Of a DNA stretch of 64,000 bases, positions 28,623-35,584 are shown piece by piece. The notes under the pieces were generated by a model. The model worked only from the letters and a program-made list of their open reading frames with translations. It ran no database searches and had not been told where the DNA came from. This stretch comes from JACVRN01 sp036389255 (GTDB lineage Bacteria > Acidobacteriota > Blastocatellia > Pyrinomonadales > Pyrinomonadaceae). Made by a program: the position numbers and the translations under genes. The stretch is taken from NCBI GenBank assembly GCA_036389255.1, contig DASVQI010000042.1, positions 43,390 through 107,389 on the forward strand. The letters are read 5' to 3'. Every line of letters begins with the position of its first letter. Position 1 is the stretch's first letter.

Positions 28623-30611
28623 TTAGCGGCGGTCCTCCAGAATTGTTTCGGAGACCGGCTTGCCATGAACCACAATCGGCGTGCGGTTCTGATAGGGAGT
28701 AAAATCAGTTATAGGCTCTTTGATCTGCTTCAGAAGGCCCTTCTCCACTAATCTTTGTTTGAGCTTCTCTTCGACCAGAGCCTCTAATGCGGTGCGTACA
28801 TGCTCATTCTCGGGGTCTATATCAAGAGCCCTCTTGAACACCTTTATTGCACGGTCAACGTCAATCTGCCCGGCCTCATTGATGTACTGCCGGAGATCCA
28901 GGCCGCCAAGCTTGGCCGCGTTTTCCGAGGACAGCCATCCCCTTTGATAAATCCTAGCAGCAAATTCGAAGCGCACCATATCAGCGCCGACATTACTCAG
29001 CCACTCGCCGACCGGGAGCATGGCTTTGAGAAGGTCTTCCTCGGTGAATGCCTCACCCTCACGGGCTGGACCGACGCCCTCGTATAATTTGGCGCGACCC
29101 TCTGCAAGCTTTTCTACCAGCTCCTCCGTGTGAACAGGATTCTCCTCCGAGGAGGATTCAGCGAATCGGCCGACGATCATCGTCAGCCACCCTCGCCACT
29201 GTTCCAGTTCGCCCTCTATAGTGTGTAGGATGTCAGCTGCATCAGGGAATTCTGGGGCTAACTCCAGCACTCTCTTAAGTAATGTTGAAGCCGCCGCCCG
29301 GAGACCCAGCATGTAGTAGACCAGAGCGAGGTTATATAGTGAATGTACATCCTCGGGGTTATACTCGAGCGCGGTTTTAAAGGCTGCTTCAGCTTCCGCT
29401 AACAGCGAGCGGTCAGGGGCCTCTCCTCCACCTGCTTGAGCTTGGGACTGATAGAGCTTCAGATTCGCCGCTCCTAGTAGCTGGTAGGATTCAGCCATTG
29501 AGAGGCAGACTGCTTTGTCGAGATTATCCGGTGAGGTCTGAGCCAATTGCTCGCGTACCACGTCTTCGCTGAAGGAAATCAAACGCTCGAAGACCTCTTT
29601 GGCCTCACGGCTCCGCTCGGCGTTCAGATAGGCCACTCCCAAGTTGGAAAGTGCAATAAGATTATCAGGCTTTATCTTGATTGCTTTCGCGAATGCTTCC
29701 ATTGCGCCGGCGGGGTCTTCGACCTGAGTGTACAAATATCCCAAGAGGTTGAGCACTGCAGAGTTCCTAAGGTCTATCTGCGACCACTTCTTGTAAGTCT
29801 CTATGGCCTTGAGATAGTACTCCTCACGCTTATCAGGGTTTTCATCACCGAGCCTCTTGTATAGCTTGGCTAGGCGCTCGTGCGCCTCGGTAGCCTCACT
29901 GTGACTCTCAATCTCCGCGTTGTACGAGCGGATTGCCTCTTTGAACTGACCGAGTTCTTCGTACACGTAACCCAGGTAAAAATTGACGTGGGAATTGTGC
30001 GGGTTGAGTACAAACGACTTCCTGAGCGGCCCAATGGCCTCTTCGTAGTGGCTGGCCAGCATGAGCGCTGCACCGAGGAATAGGTGAGCGAAGTCATTAT
30101 CCTCGTCGAGCCTAATGGCTTCTTCGAACATCCGGGCGGCCTTCTCCAGTTCTCCCATCTGGATGTAGGCTGTCCCCGCCATAATGGTTACGCCCTGGCG
30201 AAGTTTAGGTCCGGGATTTAATTCCAGTACCTTTTTGAACGCACGAGCCGCATTCGGCCAATCCTGCTGGCTCATGTACTGGCTGGCTTGGTAATAGGCT
30301 TCCTGTTCCGGGGTGAATCTGGAGCGATCAACCTTCAGATAGCCGTTCTCGACCTCCACAGTAACCCAGTCTGGCTCTTTAAGCTGTGGAATCTTGGTAG
30401 TGATCACAAACCCACGACTGTTCTGATCATCCCCTCCGGGCCTTTGCTCTTCCTTTGGGGAAGACTCGTTCTCTCTGATCCAGGACGGCCAGATCTCTTC
30501 GTCGAATTCTCGTCTCTGCTGCTTGAGGTCGCCCTCAAACAGGTGCCCGACGCCTCCTCCGGAGATCGGGTACTCTACTTTCACTGCATCTCTTCTCAGT
30601 ACGGCTACCAT
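28623..30611 (-). CDS. Large TPR protein between recombinase and PIN genes
   Basis: 662 residues. The first 110 residues are non-TPR (acidic, low-complexity around ENESSPKEEQRPGGDDQ and then a beta-rich strand pair), followed by about ten TPRs (105-470), including repeats with NPGPKLRQG and AEFPDA-type turns, then a helical C-terminus (480-630) containing one more TPR-like pair. Position: starts 12 bases after the recombinase stop, and its own stop touches the PIN start. TPR arrays usually hold partner proteins; here it could regulate the PIN RNase or connect it to the recombinase. Confidence 0.8.
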   Translation of the reverse strand: MVAVLRRDAVKVEYPISGGGVGHLFEGDLKQQRREFDEEIWPSWIRENESSPKEEQRPGGDDQNSRGFVITTKIPQLKEPDWVTVEVENGYLKVDRSRFTPEQEAYYQASQYMSQQDWPNAARAFKKVLELNPGPKLRQGVTIMAGTAYIQMGELEKAARMFEEAIRLDEDNDFAHLFLGAALMLASHYEEAIGPLRKSFVLNPHNSHVNFYLGYVYEELGQFKEAIRSYNAEIESHSEATEAHERLAKLYKRLGDENPDKREEYYLKAIETYKKWSQIDLRNSAVLNLLGYLYTQVEDPAGAMEAFAKAIKIKPDNLIALSNLGVAYLNAERSREAKEVFERLISFSEDVVREQLAQTSPDNLDKAVCLSMAESYQLLGAANLKLYQSQAQAGGGEAPDRSLLAEAEAAFKTALEYNPEDVHSLYNLALVYYMLGLRAAASTLLKRVLELAPEFPDAADILHTIEGELEQWRGWLTMIVGRFAESSSEENPVHTEELVEKLAEGRAKLYEGVGPAREGEAFTEEDLLKAMLPVGEWLSNVGADMVRFEFAARIYQRGWLSSENAAKLGGLDLRQYINEAGQIDVDRAIKVFKRALDIDPENEHVRTALEALVEEKLKQRLVEKGLLKQIKEPITDFTPYQNRTPIVVHGKPVSETILEDRR

Positions 30612-30622
30612 GAATTCATCTA

Positions 30623-31702
30623 TTAGCGGTCGTTGATCACCTCGCGTAGCTCGTCTGCAGTGATTCTTGAATACTGCATCGAGTAGACTGCATTCTTGTG
30701 GCCGAGCTGTCTTTGCACTGCCGCAATGTTACCAGTCTTTTCCATTATGTGCTTGCCCATTGCATGGCGGGCCGAGTGCGGTGTCTTCCCCTCGACGCCG
30801 GCGAGGCCTGCAACTTCGTTCCAGATGTCATTGACGATCTGCACCGAAAGACGTCCGTCCCCGTGTGGGTTTGTTGAGGGAGTCAGAAATAGTGCTGGAG
30901 AGTTCCACTTCTGGTCATCACCGGGGCGCTCATGCTCGAGATAGTCTCTAATGGCCTGTAGTCCCTCGTTGCTGATCTGGTAGCTCTGAGTGACGCTACC
31001 CTTCTCCTCGACCGTCAAAGTCTTCTTCCGAAAGTCTACGTCGTTTACGTCCATCTTGGTGACGGCCGCGCGCCTCATCCCGGTCTCGATGAGCGCGTAG
31101 ACGATGGCGCGGTTGCGAAGCGCCCGGTAGCCCTTGTGCCGGGGCCTTTCCACGCCCCGGTAGCGATTCCTGTCCTTCGAGCGCCCGCCTATCTGCGGCA
31201 GCATGTCGGCCGCGTCGAGCACCTTTCTTCTCTCAGAGGCGGTAAGTGCCCGCTCCACCTCGAGGCCGGTGCCCAGGGGCTGAAGCCTGATCTTGTCCAT
31301 CGGATTGCCCAACGGGAACGGCTGCAGCTTATGAATCCACTTGGCAAAGGTCTTCAGGTGCGCCATGATGCGATTTATTGTTCGATCAGAGCGCCGGCGC
31401 TTCCCGTCCACTATCTCGCCCTGCAGGTGCTCCTGGAAAGCCTTGGAGAGCCGCGGTGACCACGCTATACGCTTATCCGTCCCTTCCTCCTCTAGCATGT
31501 AGCTCGCGAAGAGTCGGAGATCACGCTGCTGCACCTTCTGCGAGCTGGAACTGGTCGTTACCTCAAGGCGGAAATACTGCTCGCCCCACCAGGCAATGGT
31601 ATCAGGGAACGCCTGCGGAATGCGGACGAGAGCGCCTTTCTGAGTGTTCTGATTCTTTCGTGTACCTTTTTGTGGGACAAGCGCAGCCTCTTTCGCAGCC
31701 AT
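30623..31702 (-). CDS. Tyrosine recombinase (XerC/D-like), first gene of the TPR-PIN operon
   Basis: 359 residues. SAM-like N-terminal domain (about 35-140) and catalytic domain with all tyrosine recombinase residues visible: R in ETGMRRAAVTKM, K in VEEKGS, HxxR in HSARHAMG, H in LGHKNAVYS and the nucleophile in YSRI. It overlaps in direction with, and lies 12 bases before, the TPR gene. Inverted and direct AAAAAG/CTTTTT repeats lie just upstream (31729-31772) and may be its core site or its operator. It is not the element integrase, which is at 42039; it may mobilise a sub-unit of the island or act as a regulatory switch. Confidence 0.87.
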   Translation of the reverse strand: MAAKEAALVPQKGTRKNQNTQKGALVRIPQAFPDTIAWWGEQYFRLEVTTSSSSQKVQQRDLRLFASYMLEEEGTDKRIAWSPRLSKAFQEHLQGEIVDGKRRRSDRTINRIMAHLKTFAKWIHKLQPFPLGNPMDKIRLQPLGTGLEVERALTASERRKVLDAADMLPQIGGRSKDRNRYRGVERPRHKGYRALRNRAIVYALIETGMRRAAVTKMDVNDVDFRKKTLTVEEKGSVTQSYQISNEGLQAIRDYLEHERPGDDQKWNSPALFLTPSTNPHGDGRLSVQIVNDIWNEVAGLAGVEGKTPHSARHAMGKHIMEKTGNIAAVQRQLGHKNAVYSMQYSRITADELREVINDR

Positions 31703-31728
31703 TCTGAAACCTCACCATTTCCATTCTC

Positions 31729-31772
31729 TACAAAAAGCCATACGAAAGATACCTTTTGTGTAGCTTTTTGTA
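31729..31772. repeat. Inverted repeat upstream of the recombinase operon
   Basis: TACAAAAAGC at 31729-31738 and GCTTTTTGTA at 31763-31772, with a partial direct copy (ACCTTTTGTGTAG) between them and another (ACCTTTTTGTGG) inside the gene start. It has the shape of a recombinase core site or an operator about 30-70 bases before the start codon. Confidence 0.45.
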
Positions 31773-31881
31773 AACTAAAACAGGAAATCAACCTGCTTAC
31801 TTATATTAAGAGCAAAGAGCTTGCTTAGTAAATATTTCTTATGAATACTAATTGGGCAGATTGAAAGAGAATATATCAAGG

Positions 31882-32148
31882 TTAATGAGGTTTAAAATAC
31901 TCACTCGCCGCGATCGCAGCTAATAGCACCGCATTAACAGCGTAAAGGACATATCTACAAAGTTTGGAAGCAGTAATTTTCAACCTTGGGCCGACAAGGG
32001 TTGCTGCTAATCCATCCGCGCCAAACCTCATAATATAGAATAGCATTGGAATAAAGATACCTAGCAGTACAAGAAAAGTAGCGACTGCCCAAGCATAGTT
32101 CTGCGTTGAGCCATAAATGGAGAATACTGATACCATCGCCGAAAACAT
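31882..32148 (-). CDS. Small membrane protein, possibly N-terminally frameshifted
   Basis: 88 residues from the ATG at 32148, with two or three predicted membrane spans (YAWAVATFLVLLGIFIPMLFYIM and YVLYAVNAVLLAAIAA). The same frame stays open and protein-like for about 26 codons upstream (INQYLLRACARL...) but lacks a start; an ATG with an AGGGAG ribosome site is one base out of frame at 32230. So the gene is probably a slightly longer membrane protein damaged by, or sequenced with, a one-base shift. No family recognised. Confidence 0.5.
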   Translation of the reverse strand: MFSAMVSVFSIYGSTQNYAWAVATFLVLLGIFIPMLFYIMRFGADGLAATLVGPRLKITASKLCRYVLYAVNAVLLAAIAASEYFKPH

Positions 32149-32325
32149 TGCACCTAAAAAGGGTAAGGCATTGTCTGCCAGTCGTGCGAGACGAGCACAC
32201 GCCCGCAGAAGGTATTGATTGATGATTCATCTCCCTAATTAAAACACAATGGTTATTCTCGGCCGGAGTAATTTTGCCTCCTCACTAACAACCTGTAAAT
32301 TTCAGATCGTTTACTGAATTAAATG

Positions 32326-32907
32326 CTATACAGGCCAAACTCTTTCTAATACTTCAGAACTGTTAACCAGCAGGCCGTCCTGATCAAGTTGAAGCTGGTG
32401 TTTAGAGCCGTCAAACAGATTCTCGTACCGATAAAGTGACCGCTCTACACTCTTCTCTAGGCAGGTAACACGACACTGAACTGACTTAATCCTGAAATCA
32501 GTCTCGTCAAGATACGCGACCCGAAATTCATCCACTTCTCCCGAGCCAAGAGATAGCTGTCGCAAAGCAAGGCTCTTTGTAGTAAGCGAGAAAGAGATAT
32601 CAAAAGCTCGACACCCCGATAGTTCTTGTTCCGGCTCCTGGAAATACGGCATCCACTGCCAGTCTTCGTTGATTATTCTCTCCATACTCCACGATTGGAA
32701 GCCTGCTACATCCAGCCTGATGTTACGTACGCGGAGATTTTCATCGAAACGGATGAAGTAACGAACCCGGTGAGGTGATTCTTTGCCCAAGGAGAGGATC
32801 AAGCCGTCCGCCCAGAGACATCCATCTACTTCCACCAAATAAAGATGTTCCATGCCGGGCGTCTTCAGATTTGTCCAGAGGGCTTCCTGATTCATCATCG
32901 TCTTCAT
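32326..32907 (-). CDS. Putative glycolipid-binding protein (DUF1089 type)
   Basis: 193 residues, the normal length for the family. It shows the typical open of GMEHLYLVEVDGCLWADGLIL, the RYFIRFDENLRVRNI strand pair, and the ending of YENLFDGSKHQLQLDQDGLLVNSSEVLERVWP. These are beta-barrel cytoplasmic proteins with a suggested glycolipid-binding role; the ligand is not established. It is the second of two genes on the minus strand after a small membrane protein (32908), whose stop it touches, so the two may be co-expressed. It is cargo unrelated to defence as far as can be seen. Confidence 0.8.
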   Translation of the reverse strand: MKTMMNQEALWTNLKTPGMEHLYLVEVDGCLWADGLILSLGKESPHRVRYFIRFDENLRVRNIRLDVAGFQSWSMERIINEDWQWMPYFQEPEQELSGCRAFDISFSLTTKSLALRQLSLGSGEVDEFRVAYLDETDFRIKSVQCRVTCLEKSVERSLYRYENLFDGSKHQLQLDQDGLLVNSSEVLERVWPV

Positions 32908-33294
32908 TTATTGTGTCGGTATTAATTTGCTATATAGCTGCTTGCCAGCTTTACTATACAAAAATAGCCAGGCGTATAAACCTAGACCCAATCCAACCGG
33001 GTACCAGACAAATAAGCAGCCAAGTGCAAGGGCGCTTGTTCTAGCCCATCTTTTTCTCCTCCATAATCCAATCCCTGTTATCAGATAAACGGCAGCAAAA
33101 AGTAATGCGATTAGGCTTACTATCAGAATCGTCCATTCCTGAGGTTTTAAATCAAATAATGGCTCCTGTCTGAGGAAAGCTACTATGAACAATCCGATGG
33201 TAATGATGAGGAGGTTAATGCCTCCATGAAGGGCATGTATGACAGCCAGTATCTGATTATGAGTGTGTGTCGGAATTAGTCTGTTCTCCAACAT
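32908..33294 (-). CDS. Membrane protein with three to four spans
   Basis: 128 residues with hydrophobic segments at about 15-42, 52-75 and 85-115. Basic residues (WRRKRWAR) follow the second pair of helices, giving a positive-inside orientation. No family recognised. It ends immediately before the glycolipid-binding gene. Confidence 0.65.
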   Translation of the reverse strand: MLENRLIPTHTHNQILAVIHALHGGINLLIITIGLFIVAFLRQEPLFDLKPQEWTILIVSLIALLFAAVYLITGIGLWRRKRWARTSALALGCLFVWYPVGLGLGLYAWLFLYSKAGKQLYSKLIPTQ

Positions 33295-33322
33295 TACTTT
33301 TGCTCCCTCATTAGCAATGAGA

Positions 33323-33979
33323 TCAATCGAAATTGAGGCTTCTCGGTGGGATAGGCTGAAGTGAATTTAATTCTGTGAAATTGAGACCGAGGAAGAGCTT
33401 TTTATCGGAGATAAGGTCGTAGATAAGCTCAGGTAGGAACTGTACCTTTATGAATCTTTGGCTTGTGGTTCTTTTCAAAGGCAGAAGCACCGCATCCGTC
33501 TCATACCCGATTATCAGCCTGCGGAAGCTGGCATGAAGAGTGTTTTTACTCCGTCTTTCAGGAATTGTTGGGTCTATAAGGAAGTACGATGTCGCAACAT
33601 ATCTCTCAATTGATTGCTTAATCAGCGTATGAGATTCCGGCTCTTGTGGCCAATCTAGCTTTTCACAAATATCGCTATCTCGGAAAGTAACTTTTCCATT
33701 TAGAGGCTGGCGCTCCCAGAGGATATCTAACAAGGCGGCTAGAACAAGAGGATCATACCCAATTGGTAGCCCCTGTTCTGAATCACTAATCATTTCAAGC
33801 CGGTATGTAATTTCATCTTCTTGGGAGGGAATACCATGAGCGGCGAAACGCCGACGATGGATAATCTCAGTTCCACCCAACCCAGAGAGCAGAAAACTGA
33901 CCAGATTGCTCCCTAGTAGCTTTCGCACCTCATCAAGAATACTTCGTTCAGTATCAGTCAAATTATTGTTGGAATTCAT
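33323..33979 (-). CDS. Plasmid-type replication initiator-like protein, probably truncated
   Basis: 218 residues. Segments such as PIGYDPLVLAALLDILWE, then KVTFRDSDICEKLDW, and SFRRLIIGYE with the closing FLPELIYDLISDKKLFLGLNF are in the style of winged-helix replication initiators (RepA/RPA type) of plasmids and integrative elements. Family members are normally longer, with a second winged helix after this point; here the frame ends at RSLNFD, so the gene is probably truncated. It sits near iteron-like repeats and the primase gene. Alternative: a short DNA-binding regulator. Confidence 0.5.
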   Translation of the reverse strand: MNSNNNLTDTERSILDEVRKLLGSNLVSFLLSGLGGTEIIHRRRFAAHGIPSQEDEITYRLEMISDSEQGLPIGYDPLVLAALLDILWERQPLNGKVTFRDSDICEKLDWPQEPESHTLIKQSIERYVATSYFLIDPTIPERRSKNTLHASFRRLIIGYETDAVLLPLKRTTSQRFIKVQFLPELIYDLISDKKLFLGLNFTELNSLQPIPPRSLNFD

Positions 33980-34034
33980 ATCAGGAGCATCATTCCCTAA
34001 CTTTGATCTTTAATTAACTGCTCAGAGGATCAAG

Positions 34035-34202
34035 TTATTTCCATGTGCTGTCATCTACTGCAATCAAGCTTTGCACTTCCTCGGGCAAAATATCTTTGAC
34101 CACCCGCCATACTGAATGAAGTTCCCCATCAGGCAACGCAGTGTAGATTCCGGCCTCTGGCTTAGGCTGATAACGAAGGTCGATTAGCGCCTTGGCAAAC
34201 AA
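34035..34202 (-). pseudogene. Possible gene fragment, unknown family
   Basis: A 55-codon open frame with a TTG at its head and no ribosome site; the frame is closed by TAA just upstream. The reading (KALIDLRYQPKPEAGIY, then GELHSVWRVVKDILPEE) looks like real protein, so this is more likely the C-terminal piece of a lost gene than a short gene. It is the only coding-like content in 33980-34467. Confidence 0.3.
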
Positions 34203-34467
34203 TGCGATTTATTGTGATCGCGTGTTCTCATAGATGATTCATTGAAGATTTATTGAGTGAGAATTGCCAATTCATGTACAAAGGATTCAGTGATACTCTT
34301 AATTCAAAGCTAGCTAATTAACTTTTCATTTGTTATCTTCTTTCCTCGCTGTATCCCAACGACTTTCTATAGCTATATGCCTATAGTGGCTCTGCATCTT
34401 GAGTGATGAGAGCCGCGCGGGAGATTAAAATATGGAGTCTCCCGGCGGAAACCTTATTCAAACACAT

Positions 34468-34489
34468 ACTAAGATTATCCAATCTTAGT
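34468..34489. promoter_or_regulatory. Inverted repeat upstream of the XRE gene, candidate operator
   Basis: ACTAAGATT-ATCC-AATCTTAGT, a perfect 9-bp inverted repeat 54 bases before the XRE start codon. A diverged copy lies at 40357-40374, upstream of the recombinase/primase operon, so the XRE protein may repress both. Confidence 0.5.
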
Positions 34490-34542
34490 TGTAAACCCCA
34501 GACATTATCTTTTGCTCAGTTCTCATCAGGAGGTACAGCCTG

Positions 34543-34857
34543 ATGGGACGAGCGCGAAGGCCTCAGCCTAATCGTATTGCAGCGAAAGTTGCAGAGGTAC
34601 GGAGGAAGCTTGGTTTATCGCAGAACGGTATGATCAGGCAGATGGGGCTTACCGGCGAGTTAACTCAAGCAGAAATATCTGCCTTTGAGAGAGGTATACG
34701 TGTTCCGCCTTTACCTGTTTTACTCAAATATGCAAGGGCATCAAATGTGTATTTAGAAGTTCTTGTAGATGATGAGTTGGACCTGCCAGGCAAGCTCCCC
34801 AGCCCTACAAAGCATGAAGGAATCAAACACACTAAAGTGGTAAGAAGCAGACGTTGA
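34543..34857 (+). CDS. XRE-family helix-turn-helix regulator
   Basis: 104 residues. Helix-turn-helix of the Cro/C1 type at about 10-65: IAAKVAEVRRKLGLSQNGMIRQ and LTQAEISAFERGIRVPPL. A strong AGGAGG ribosome site precedes the ATG. The C-terminal tail is basic and disordered. It is the only plus-strand gene in the replication part of the island, facing away from the primase operon, and a palindromic candidate operator lies directly upstream; this fits an autoregulated repressor of the element's replication/recombination genes. Confidence 0.85.
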   Translation: MGRARRPQPNRIAAKVAEVRRKLGLSQNGMIRQMGLTGELTQAEISAFERGIRVPPLPVLLKYARASNVYLEVLVDDELDLPGKLPSPTKHEGIKHTKVVRSRR

Positions 34858-35008
34858 TCTCAGTTGCTCGAGAAAAAGCGACGGCTTTCACATATAAACC
34901 GGCAAGCCTCCCTACTGGTAAAACGTCACCTGAAACTGCAATTAATTGCTGAATTATAAGCACTCTCAATAATTACCATCTACTTGACCAACATGTGCCG
35001 TGAAAAGG

Positions 35009-35150
35009 TGCTGGTATAGCAATGCTGGTACAATCTCAAGGCTGCTGGTTTAGACCGCTGGTTTAGAATCAATATAGAATACTTTTAATAAAATACTGAA
35101 TTTAAGGGCATACCCTTGAGCAACCAGCTACATTGAATATGCGCTGGTTC
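35009..35150. repeat. Iteron-like GCTGGT repeats in gene-free AT-rich region
   Basis: GCTGGTA at about 35010 and 35024, GCTGGTTTAGA at 35044 and 35057, an inverted AACCAGC near 35122 and GCTGGTTC near 35142. They lie in the 34858-35584 stretch without genes, which is strikingly rich in A+T. Together with the Rep-like protein and primase this could be an origin. A palindrome AAGGG-CATA-CCCTT is at 35104-35117. Confidence 0.4.
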
Positions 35151-35584
35151 ATGTTATCTCACTAGATGTTATCTACTTATAGAATTAATTACCGGGATTG
35201 CTTATTGATCTAGGGATAGCCTCACCTGAAGTAAATAAAGCTCCGTTTTCTCGTTAAATTTGGCATCGCTAACAAACAGCACATCAAGAATAACAAATGC
35301 CTTTCCCTAACTATTGAGATTGTTAAGGTTATTATTTCTATAGTTAGTATTTATAACATATACGCGAGGACCTAGTTATTCATTAAAGACAGCAACTTTT
35401 GTTATTACTAGATAAATTTTAGGTATTCAGAATTTATCTAAGTATTGATATTACTACCCTTGCGGATTCTCAAGCAATTCAGATAATCTTGCATGAGAAA
35501 TCAAAATAACAAACAAATCCTCTAAAAGACTTTTCATTATTTGAATCAGAAAAGATTTTAATTGGAACCATATTTGAACTCTAA

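Noticed and set aside
30623..31702. This recombinase as the integrase of element 1
   Set aside because: It is far from both att copies and tied to the TPR-PIN operon; the gene at 42039 lies beside the right end and the arm-like repeats.
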